Under the pieces are notes generated by a model. It had not been told where the DNA came from, searched no databases, and worked only from the letters and a program-made list of their open reading frames with translations. The position numbers and the translations under genes are program-made. Below are positions 1 to 4,749 of a stretch of 13,041 bases of DNA, in pieces (the first letter of the stretch is position 1; every line of letters begins with the position of its first letter). The stretch is from contig CAVBQS010000032.1 in assembly GCA_963597615.1 (NCBI GenBank), positions 1 through 13,041 of the forward strand. The letters are read 5' to 3'. This DNA comes from CAKRJP01 sp963597615. Its GTDB lineage: Bacteria; Bacillota; Clostridia; Lachnospirales; Lachnospiraceae.

Positions 1-37
1 TTTGACTTTGATAAACTAGTTCTAAAAATCTGCTCAT
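1..37 (-). CDS. Possible start of a small gene running off the left edge
   Basis: An ATG at 37-35 opens a frame that stays open to the window edge (reading MSRFLELVYQSQ). It is preceded by an A/G-rich stretch with AGGAAAGATAGGAAC that could serve as a ribosome binding site. It would be the next minus-strand gene after the ribbon-helix-helix gene. Only twelve codons are visible, so this may be chance; nothing can be said about function. Confidence 0.3.
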   Translation of the reverse strand, partial: MSRFLELVYQSQ

Positions 38-75
38 GTTCCTATCTTTCCTTTCTACAATAAGTTAATTCTCTT

Positions 76-126
76 GAAAGAAATTTCCGACCATGATAGA
101 ATATTTCATAGAAGGAAACTTCTTTT
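76..126 (-). repeat. Inverted repeat / imperfect hairpin
   Basis: aagaaatttcc at 78-88 pairs with ggaaacttctt at 114-124 with one G-T wobble, extendable by two pairs outward. The loop is 25 nt and contains a further short dyad (atga 93-96 / tcat 106-109). It lies between the ribbon-helix-helix gene and the left edge. There is no clean T-run after it, so it is not a textbook terminator; it could be a weak terminator, a structured RNA or a binding site. Confidence 0.45.
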
Positions 127-129
127 CGG

Positions 130-170
130 ATAGAGATTCGTTAATGCTTGCTAGGGCACCGAATCTCTAT
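130..170. repeat. Perfect 11-bp inverted repeat at the end of the ribbon-helix-helix gene
   Basis: atagagattcg at 130-140 is the exact reverse complement of cgaatctctat at 160-170, with a 19-nt loop. The right arm overlaps the stop codon (167-169) of the repressor gene. On the minus strand the second arm is followed by CCGAAAAG, not a T-run, so it is not a standard intrinsic terminator. It may still act as a 3' stabilising or attenuating hairpin, or as a recombination or binding site. Confidence 0.6.
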
Positions 171-346
171 TTCTTTTCCAATTCAGACTTAACCAATTCA
201 ATCCCTTTCATTATTGCATCCGTTCTTGATAAATTTAATCTATCAGCACATTCTTGAATATCATCAGACTCCTTTTTTGTCAAACGAATATTCAAATTAA
301 TATTTCTAGGATTTTCTTTTGGTGGTCTCCCAGTTCTAGGACTCAT
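167..346 (-). CDS. Ribbon-helix-helix (CopG/Arc-type) small DNA-binding protein
   Basis: A 59-aa protein from the ATG at 346-344, preceded by GAGGTGAG at good spacing. The N-terminus is a basic, AT-hook-like tail (RTGRPPKENPR, residues 4-14). Then comes a short alternating strand, INLNIRLT (16-23), and two helices, KKESDDIQECADRLN and SRTDAIMKGIELVKSELEKK. That is the RHH fold: a dimer inserts the strand pair into the major groove. Such proteins are usually autorepressors in plasmids, phages and other mobile elements. Its promoter, at 377-405, carries an 8-bp palindrome that is a natural operator candidate. It sits downstream of the phage-like cassette on the same strand but has its own promoter. 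No toxin partner is visible between it and the window edge. Family assignment is solid; the target is inferred. Confidence 0.8.
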   Translation of the reverse strand: MSPRTGRPPKENPRNINLNIRLTKKESDDIQECADRLNLSRTDAIMKGIELVKSELEKK

Positions 347-376
347 ATTCTCACCTCACTTTTTGCCCTCGCAATT

Positions 377-405
377 AATATATTACCGCACGTGCAAAAA
401 GTCAA
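377..405 (-). promoter_or_regulatory. Near-consensus promoter of the RHH gene with palindromic operator candidate
   Basis: On the minus strand TTGACT (405-400) and TATATT (382-377) are separated by exactly 17 nt, a near-consensus sigma-A promoter. The spacer contains the perfect palindrome GCACGTGC (388-395). The RHH start codon lies about 30 nt downstream of the -10 box. A palindrome between -35 and -10 ahead of an RHH gene is the usual layout for autorepression; the binding itself is inferred. Confidence 0.7.
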
Positions 406-476
406 TACACAAATTTTATTTATCAAAAATCACAAATCATCAACCGATATTCAGTTTTCAAGGTACATCTAAATCA

Positions 477-1256
477 TTAAAAACCTACTGTTCCACCATT
501 GCACCCACTGCAAGAACCGCCATATAAACCGCCATACAGATTAGACGCAGGAAAACTAGGTATTGGAGTTGGTTTAAGTGCGTTAATCAAGTATGTATTC
601 TGTGTTGCTTGCGACTGAGCCAAATTCAATGCTTGGATTGCATTAGCCTGTTCAAGAATCTTTGCATCCTTTGCGTCAAGCTGTGACTGTACAAGTTCGT
701 CATGCAATGCCCTGTAATTATCGTTGCAATTCTGCATAATTTGCTGTGTCTGATTCTGAATAGCATTCGTAATAGCACAAGTATCTGTTGCCAAATCATA
801 TCTTACTTGAGCAGTTGCTTCTCTGTTTTCACAACAACAATTCTGCAACTGAGCCTGTAATGTATTGGTGTTCTGCATATTAGCTACTGTATCTGCATTG
901 ATAGCTTGCTGAATTCCATAACCTGTCTGCATAACATTTGTATTCAAGTTATTAAATCCACTAAGCATAGCATTATTAGCCGTGTAGAATCCCTCATATA
1001 AACCGCTAGTAATTGCATCTAGCTTGGTCATTACTGCTTGGTTATCAAAGCCACGTTGAATAGCACTATCTGTAAATCCTGTAGCCGTAGCACTTCCATT
1101 GTTGCCCCATCCGTTATTGTTGCCAAAACCGCCCCAACCGAATATCATTGCGAAGATAATGATTGCCCACCAACCATCACCGCCCCACATGCTATCGTTA
1201 TTCTTTCCAGTAACACTAGCAATGTCAGCAAGACTTAATCCATTACTGTTAAACAT
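477..1256 (-). CDS. Phage-type Gly/Asn-rich protein with membrane segment and CCC motif, function unknown
   Basis: 259 aa from the ATG at 1256-1254. This start is preferred over an in-frame upstream one because GAAAGAGAGTGA sits just before it. Order of parts: a short conserved-looking N-terminus (MFNSNGLSLADIASVTG); a Trp/Gly-rich hydrophobic segment (residues about 28-44) that could cross or insert into a membrane; a Gly/Asn-rich linker; roughly 11-residue periodic segments with GF/GY (about 69-70, 89-90, 100-101, 112-113); a CCCENRE motif (Cys140-142); a Gln/Asn/Ala-rich helical region (about 165-225); and a Gly/Cys-rich C-terminus (GGSCSGCNGG). I recognise the general type from gut Firmicute phage genomes, where it accompanies the same small neighbours; I know of no established function. 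It is the last gene of a four-gene minus-strand string and follows a strong intercistronic hairpin. Confidence 0.85.
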   Translation of the reverse strand: MFNSNGLSLADIASVTGKNNDSMWGGDGWWAIIIFAMIFGWGGFGNNNGWGNNGSATATGFTDSAIQRGFDNQAVMTKLDAITSGLYEGFYTANNAMLSGFNNLNTNVMQTGYGIQQAINADTVANMQNTNTLQAQLQNCCCENREATAQVRYDLATDTCAITNAIQNQTQQIMQNCNDNYRALHDELVQSQLDAKDAKILEQANAIQALNLAQSQATQNTYLINALKPTPIPSFPASNLYGGLYGGSCSGCNGGTVGF

Positions 1257-1259
1257 ATA

Positions 1260-1275
1260 ATTCACTCTCTTTCTT
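1260..1275. repeat. 16-bp direct repeat, copy 1 (ribosome binding region of the 259-aa gene)
   Basis: attcactctctttctt here is identical to 1533-1548. On the minus strand it reads AAGAAAGAGAGTGAAT. In both places it lies directly upstream of a start codon and supplies the ribosome binding sequence. This copy is non-coding; the other encodes the C-terminus of the 142-aa protein. Confidence 0.7.
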
Positions 1276-1286
1276 TGTATATTTTT

Positions 1287-1324
1287 CAAACAAAACCCTA
1301 GGATATGTGCACTTGTTTTGTTTG
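1287..1324 (-). repeat. Intercistronic perfect 10-bp hairpin
   Basis: caaacaaaac (1287-1296) pairs exactly with gttttgtttg (1315-1324) around an 18-nt loop that itself holds the palindromes CCTAGG and GTGCAC. It starts immediately after the stop codon of the 68-aa gene and ends 30 nt before the start of the 259-aa gene. No T-run follows on the minus strand, so it is more likely an mRNA processing, stability or partial attenuation element, or a protein-binding site. Confidence 0.65.
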
Positions 1325-1531
1325 CTATCTAAAATTAAAACCTCTCAGAAGTTTTTCCTTTACTTCTTCTGGTGTAGTATGGTTTTCTCTACATAAATTT
1401 TCAGCCATCAACCGCAAATTCTCCGTATCTCCGTTCTGAAACAATTCCATAGCATGCTTGGCAATCGGATTACTTTTCATTTGCGGATTATTCATAGCTT
1501 GATTTAATAAAAACTGCATTGTATTTCCCAT
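1325..1531 (-). CDS. Small phage-associated helical protein, 68 aa, function unknown
   Basis: A 68-aa protein rich in Asn, Met and Glu and predicted mostly helical. Its N-terminal half is MQFLLNQAMNN and its C-terminal half LMAENLCRENHTTPEEVKEKLLRGF. The start ATG overlaps the stop of the upstream gene in a TAATG arrangement, so the two are translationally coupled. The ribosome binding site (GAAAGAGAGTGA) lies inside the last codons of that gene. I recognise the pattern as one of a set of small proteins found together in gut phages. No catalytic or DNA-binding motif is visible. The coupling to the 142-aa gene suggests the two products are needed together. Confidence 0.8.
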   Translation of the reverse strand: MGNTMQFLLNQAMNNPQMKSNPIAKHAMELFQNGDTENLRLMAENLCRENHTTPEEVKEKLLRGFNFR

Positions 1532-1959
1532 TATTCACTCTCTTTCTTGGTGTTATTCCGTGTTCTTGCACTCAGCTTGCTATTTATTGCGTCAAGTTTC
1601 TCTGACAATTCATCAAATCTATCAAGAATACCCTCTGCAACGTCCAAATTCGCCCCTATTTTGCTTTCTGTGATATCATCCGTGACATTCTTCGCCTTTT
1701 CTACTTTTGGGGCAAATACAAGCGTCTGAATGGTTCCATTCGTATTCCATGACTTTACATATATCTCTGACAAATCACGTTTCGGAAATATCGCATAAGG
1801 ATAATTCATTGGAACATCGTTTGCCTGTATCTCATTCACGTTATCAACGCTCTTAACCATCACAGGAGCATTAGTGGCTACTGGTAATATGCTTTGTTGC
1901 TGTCTCAAATACGGATTAGGATAATTTTGATAGCCATACATGTTTTCATACATTGTCAT
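1531..1959 (-). CDS. Phage-associated protein, 142 aa, function unknown
   Basis: A 142-aa protein. The N-terminus is Tyr/Asn/Pro-rich (MYENMYGYQNYPNPYLRQQQ). The central part has a compact, probably folded stretch around NYPYAIFPKRDLSEIYVKSW, then TIQTLVFAPK. The C-terminal third is a predicted coiled coil (ILDRFDELSEKLDAINSKLSA) ending in a basic tail. The start ATG lies within the end of the 57-aa gene (14-nt overlap) with GAGAGGGGG just ahead. I recognise this type as a neighbour of the 68-aa and CCC-motif proteins in gut phages, but I know of no assigned function. A scaffold or accessory structural role would fit a Tyr/Pro-rich arm plus coiled coil; that is speculation. Confidence 0.82.
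   Translation of the reverse strand: MTMYENMYGYQNYPNPYLRQQQSILPVATNAPVMVKSVDNVNEIQANDVPMNYPYAIFPKRDLSEIYVKSWNTNGTIQTLVFAPKVEKAKNVTDDITESKIGANLDVAEGILDRFDELSEKLDAINSKLSARTRNNTKKESE
1533..1548. repeat. 16-bp direct repeat, copy 2
   Basis: Identical to 1260-1275. Here it encodes the last residues (KKESE) of the 142-aa protein and at the same time gives the ribosome binding site for the overlapping 68-aa gene. Confidence 0.7.
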
Positions 1960-2119
1960 TTCCCCCTCTCAATACGTTTTTCAATAAATCATGTTCCGTG
2001 TAGTATTTTCTTTCCACCTCTTCTTCTACTGCATGTATTACCGCAGATTGGTAGGCAAGTGGTATTCCTCTTAATCTTTCGTTAGCAAATACTAATTCCA
2101 ATAATTCATCCGAAAACAT
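1946..2119 (-). CDS. Small acidic phage-associated protein, 57 aa
   Basis: A short gene opening at the ATG at 2119-2117, preceded by AAGAGGTG at proper spacing and closing with TGA at 1948-1946. The protein begins MFSDELLELVFANERLRGIP and continues through VIHAVEEEVERKYY to a short basic/Asn-rich end. It is acidic and helical, with no recognisable motif. It overlaps the start of the 142-aa gene by 14 nt, so the four minus-strand genes 57-142-68-259 read as one operon. The overlap and good ribosome binding site make it real despite its size. I have a general memory of similar MFS-start proteins in phage genomes; function unknown. Confidence 0.75.
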   Translation of the reverse strand: MFSDELLELVFANERLRGIPLAYQSAVIHAVEEEVERKYYTEHDLLKNVLRGGNDNV

Positions 2120-2148
2120 CTAATCACCTCTTGCCTAAATTTTGGCAT

Positions 2149-2181
2149 AAAAAAAGAGAAGCACCCTCTCAGATTCTTCTC
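2149..2181 (-). terminator. Probable rho-independent terminator or attenuator upstream of the phage-like operon
   Basis: On the minus strand GAGAAG (2181-2176) pairs with CTTCTC (2161-2156) across a 14-nt loop and is followed by seven T residues (2155-2149). It lies only about 30 nt before the 57-aa gene's start codon. Transcription entering from the right would therefore either stop here or be attenuated before the operon. The stem is short and the loop long, so efficiency is uncertain. Confidence 0.5.
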
Positions 2182-2236
2182 ATTTTCCTGTCATTTATGC
2201 ATAGGACTTTCCAGTTATTTAGTTGTCATTGTTTTG

Positions 2237-2252
2237 TTACGGTTTTCCTTAA
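2237..2252. repeat. 16-bp direct repeat, copy A
   Basis: ttacggttttccttaa, identical to copy B at 2318-2333 and nearly identical to copy C at 2373-2388. The start-to-start distances are 81 and 55 bp. All three have the same orientation. Together they may be protein-binding sites. Confidence 0.75.
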
Positions 2253-2317
2253 TATTTGTACCAATTTCCTACCAATTTGCCATCAAACTATAACAAAGTA
2301 TAAAGGAATTTATGAAA

Positions 2318-2333
2318 TTACGGTTTTCCTTAA
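2318..2333. repeat. 16-bp direct repeat, copy B
   Basis: ttacggttttccttaa, an exact match to copy A. It lies just left of the aaaccc/gggttt dyad at 2341-2363. Confidence 0.75.
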
Positions 2334-2372
2334 TTCTCGCAAACCCAGTGTTTTCAAGGGTTTCAAGGCTTT

Positions 2373-2388
2373 TTACGGTTTTCTTAAA
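2373..2388. repeat. 16-bp direct repeat, copy C (diverged)
   Basis: ttacggttttcttaaa, matching copies A and B through ttacggtttt and then differing by loss of one c. It lies just right of the dyad at 2341-2363, so copies B and C bracket that dyad. Confidence 0.65.
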
Positions 2389-2440
2389 TCCAATGCAAGG
2401 CTTTTTTCATAATCTTTATTTAATTACTATTTGCGACTTT

Positions 2441-2572
2441 TTATTGCATACTTTTTTTGAGATTTCGAATATCTCTGCGAATTCTTCGACATACCCCACC
2501 ATTATCCTTCTCGCTACTTTCTAATTTATGCAAACGGTCTTCTAACAATCTACATTTTTCTATTTTGGTCAT
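2441..2572 (-). CDS. Small basic protein, 43 aa, phage-like
   Basis: The gene opens at the ATG at 2572-2570 after AAAAAGGAGAAAAAATT, a strong ribosome binding site, and closes with TAA at 2443-2441. The product begins MTKIEKCRLLEDRLHKLESS and ends in a very basic helix (VCRRIRRDIRNLKKSMQ). Small proteins with a RLHKLESS-like start and a basic RRxIRNL-like end are familiar to me from gut phages; function unknown, and the basic helix could bind nucleic acid. It begins 34 nt after the stop of the cytidylate-kinase-like gene on the same strand with no terminator between, so it could be co-transcribed with it. It may be part of the accessory region or a separate remnant. Confidence 0.65.
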   Translation of the reverse strand: MTKIEKCRLLEDRLHKLESSEKDNGGVCRRIRRDIRNLKKSMQ

Positions 2573-2606
2573 AATTTTTTCTCCTTTTTCTCTCTAGATA
2601 TTTTCT

Positions 2607-3227
2607 CTAATCATTTTCTTTAAAAACTTCACTGATTAATTTTGCACAACCTTCATAGCTCATAAGGCTGCTATTAATCATAAGATCATAATTGTGTCGA
2701 TCTCCCCATTTTTTGTCAGTAAAGGAACTATAATGGTGACTTCTTTCCTTGTCAGATTTCTCTAGCTCTTTTAAAGCCGACTCCCTTTCCATTCCATAAG
2801 CTTTCACAGCATGTTCCACACGATCTTTTTTATCCCCATAGATAAAGACTCTAAGCACATCTTCACGGTCTGCCAGAATATAATCTGCGCAGCGACCTAC
2901 TATCACACAACTTCCTTTGTCTGCAAATTGTCGCACTGCCTCTGTCTGGGCTTCATACACTTGTTCTGCCAAAGGCAGGCTTTGCCGGTTAGCCCCAGGC
3001 AAAATTCCATAGCCATAGCTAGACCCCATTGCTATATTGTATAAAAAACTGTTGGTAACTTTTTGCTCTGTAGTTTCAATAAAGTTTGCTGAAAGACCAG
3101 ATTTTGTAGCAGCCTCATCAATTACTTCCCGGTCGTAATAAGAAATCCCCAATCTGTTGGCTACCATTTTTCCAATGGTTCGGCCCCCACTTCCCAGTTC
3201 ACGACCAATCGTTATAATCCTTTTCAC
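2607..3227 (-). CDS. Cytidylate-kinase-like family protein
   Basis: 206 aa from a GTG at 3227-3225, chosen because GGGGAGG lies seven bases ahead; a start 18 nt upstream would overlap the ribosome binding site. The N-terminus is a nucleotide-binding P-loop of this family (IITIGRELGSGGRTIG, about residues 4-19), then DREVIDEAA. Further on come the VIVGRCADYIL strand-loop and an Arg/Lys-rich lid-like region (KSDKERSHHYSSF) typical of cytidylate-kinase-like proteins. The family resembles CMP kinase, but members often sit beside transporters and are not the housekeeping Cmk; the substrate is unproven. It is translationally close to the MATE gene, whose stop lies 15 nt upstream of this start, and is therefore probably under the same MerR-type promoter. 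Confidence 0.88.
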   Translation of the reverse strand: MKRIITIGRELGSGGRTIGKMVANRLGISYYDREVIDEAATKSGLSANFIETTEQKVTNSFLYNIAMGSSYGYGILPGANRQSLPLAEQVYEAQTEAVRQFADKGSCVIVGRCADYILADREDVLRVFIYGDKKDRVEHAVKAYGMERESALKELEKSDKERSHHYSSFTDKKWGDRHNYDLMINSSLMSYEGCAKLISEVFKEND

Positions 3228-3241
3228 ATTCTCACCTCCCC

Positions 3242-4612
3242 TCACTTTACTTTCAAACTTCCATTAAGTTCTCTAAGAGTTAGTACCAGGGCCAATACAA
3301 AAGCCAATCCGTCTGCCACAGGTCCTGCCCACAAGACTCCATCTAATCCCATGAAACTACACAGAATCATAGTTGCTGGGATCAGGAAAATAATCTGTCT
3401 ACTAAGAGAAATAGCTCCTGATTTTACCGGTTTTCCAATGGACTGGAAGAAAATAGCTGCCACGGTTTGAAAACCATTAAAAAAACAAAGTAAGGTGAAG
3501 ATTTCAAAAGATTTAATAGAAAATTCTGCATAAAACTCACCCTGAGATCCAAACATGGCTGTTAGCTGCTTTGGGAAAATGTGGAAGACCATAAAAAATA
3601 GAATGGCAAAAGCAGTGGACACTTTCACTGCTAAAGAGAAAGTTTTTCTCACCCTCTTATAATCTCCACTTCCATAGTTGTAGCCCACAATAGGTTGGGC
3701 TCCCGTTCCAATACCAGTAACAATGGAAACCAAAATGGTATTAAATTTCATCACAATACCAAAGGCTGCCAGGGGAATATCCGCACCATATTTGCTGTTC
3801 ATTCCACAGTGAACCAAATAGTAGTTAATGACAGTCATAATAATGGCAACTGCAATCTGAGCCACAAAACTGGAAACCCCGAATCCTGCAGTTTTCTTAA
3901 GAAGTTTGAAATCCGGTTTCATTTCCTTTAGGGAAATCTTTACGGTTTTAAATCTCGGAATATACCAAAGGGTAATGGCGAAATTTAGGACCTGACCAAT
4001 CACAGTGGCAATGGCCGCTCCTACCATTCCCCATCCGAACCCTAAAACAAATAAAGCATCTAAAATTACATTGGCTACACAACCCACGATCATTCCAATC
4101 ATGGTTAGCTTTGGGGTCCCGTCTGCTCGGATCACCGAACACAGGCCACTTCCGATTACCACAAAAGGGAATCCTAAGATAACAATCTTTCCATATTCGT
4201 ACACATAAGGAAGATTGTCTGGAGTGGCTCCAAATAAGGAAACCAATGGGCCAAAGAAGATATAGCAGACTATTGTAAATAAAACGCCTACAATCACAAG
4301 CCAACTTAAGGTATTGTTAGCAGCTTTCTCCGCTTTTTTCGAATTGTTTCTTCCAAGTTCCAGGCTTAAGTAGGAGGCTCCACCATCTCCTAAAAGCAAG
4401 GCTAGGGCCATAACCACCATGTTAAGAGGGAATACTACATTGGTTGCACTATTTCCTAAGGTTCCCACGCCCCATCCTATAAAAATCTGATCCACAATGT
4501 TGTAGAGAGAATTTACTACTAATGCTACAACACTGGGAATGGCATATTTCATCATGAGTTTTCCCACAGATGCTGACGCCAATGGATTATTTGCATCTTC
4601 TGTTTTTGTCAC
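3242..4612 (-). CDS. MATE-family multidrug efflux transporter
   Basis: 456 aa, the usual length for this family, starting at a GTG (4612-4610) seven bases after GGAGGTG. The protein is an integral membrane protein with about twelve hydrophobic helices in two similar halves. The first-helix signature is clear (SLYNIVDQIFIGWGVGTLGN), as is the loop after it. The second half carries matching elements (TGIGTGAQPIVGYNYGSGDY). MATE proteins export cationic drugs and dyes using a Na+ or H+ gradient at the cytoplasmic membrane; the substrate here is unknown. Expression is probably induced by the divergently encoded MerR/BmrR-like regulator through the 4687-4717 promoter. The gene leads directly into the kinase-like gene, suggesting one transcript. 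Confidence 0.93.
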   Translation of the reverse strand: MTKTEDANNPLASASVGKLMMKYAIPSVVALVVNSLYNIVDQIFIGWGVGTLGNSATNVVFPLNMVVMALALLLGDGGASYLSLELGRNNSKKAEKAANNTLSWLVIVGVLFTIVCYIFFGPLVSLFGATPDNLPYVYEYGKIVILGFPFVVIGSGLCSVIRADGTPKLTMIGMIVGCVANVILDALFVLGFGWGMVGAAIATVIGQVLNFAITLWYIPRFKTVKISLKEMKPDFKLLKKTAGFGVSSFVAQIAVAIIMTVINYYLVHCGMNSKYGADIPLAAFGIVMKFNTILVSIVTGIGTGAQPIVGYNYGSGDYKRVRKTFSLAVKVSTAFAILFFMVFHIFPKQLTAMFGSQGEFYAEFSIKSFEIFTLLCFFNGFQTVAAIFFQSIGKPVKSGAISLSRQIIFLIPATMILCSFMGLDGVLWAGPVADGLAFVLALVLTLRELNGSLKVK

Positions 4613-4686
4613 AATAACACCTCCATTTATACTTTATGAAGTATTTACAAACCTTAAAAAAGAGGTTAAAATCACTTCCAGAAGCA

Positions 4687-4717
4687 ATGATAAACCCTAT
4701 GATAATCATAGAGTCAA
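4687..4717 (-). promoter_or_regulatory. MerR-type promoter/operator of the MATE gene (19-bp spacer with dyad)
   Basis: On the minus strand TTGACT (4717-4712) and TATCAT (4692-4687) are separated by 19 nt instead of 17. The spacer holds the perfect inverted repeat CTATGAT-T-ATCATAG (4697-4711). Overlong spacers with an internal dyad are the hallmark of MerR-family activated promoters, where the regulator untwists the DNA to align the two boxes. A BmrR-like gene starts about 30 bp away on the other strand, which makes it the obvious regulator, probably repressing itself from the same site. Confidence 0.78.
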
Positions 4718-4749
4718 GACAGTTTTTTTATTTTATTTAAAGGAGTTAA

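Larger units (their letters stand above)
2182..2440. other. Repeat-rich non-coding stretch, candidate attachment or control region
   Basis: With the terminator and leader beside it, this makes about 320 bases (2120-2440) without a supportable gene. It is AT-rich and full of short repeats: three copies of a 16-bp motif (2237-2252, 2318-2333, 2373-2388), tandem taccaattt (2259-2267, 2270-2278), tandem tttcaagg (2352-2359, 2361-2368), and caaggcttttt twice (2364-2374, 2396-2406). There is also an aaaccc/gggttt dyad (2341-2346 / 2358-2363). This density resembles a tyrosine-recombinase attachment region with core and arm sites, or a multi-operator control region. No integrase gene is in the window, so the assignment is tentative. 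Confidence 0.45.

Noticed and set aside
447..467. Resemblance of minus-strand GTACCTTGAAAACTGAATA to the conserved sequence near 16S-23S spacers
   Set aside because: There is no rRNA or tRNA around it. The similarity is short and from memory, so it does not support an rRNA remnant call.
254..472. 72-codon frame on the plus strand
   Set aside because: It is antisense to the RHH gene and its promoter, and lacks a ribosome binding site. The opposite strand has a recognisable fold and promoter.
2131..2412. Open frame on the plus strand, about 93 codons, in the repeat-rich stretch
   Set aside because: It has no ribosome binding site, starts with TTG, and its apparent internal repeats (TVFLN) come from the DNA repeats. 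It is treated as non-coding.
3948..4304. 118-codon frame on the minus strand within the MATE gene
   Set aside because: It is a shadow frame of a well-supported transporter; its composition (Cys, Arg, Trp-rich) is not protein-like for this genome.
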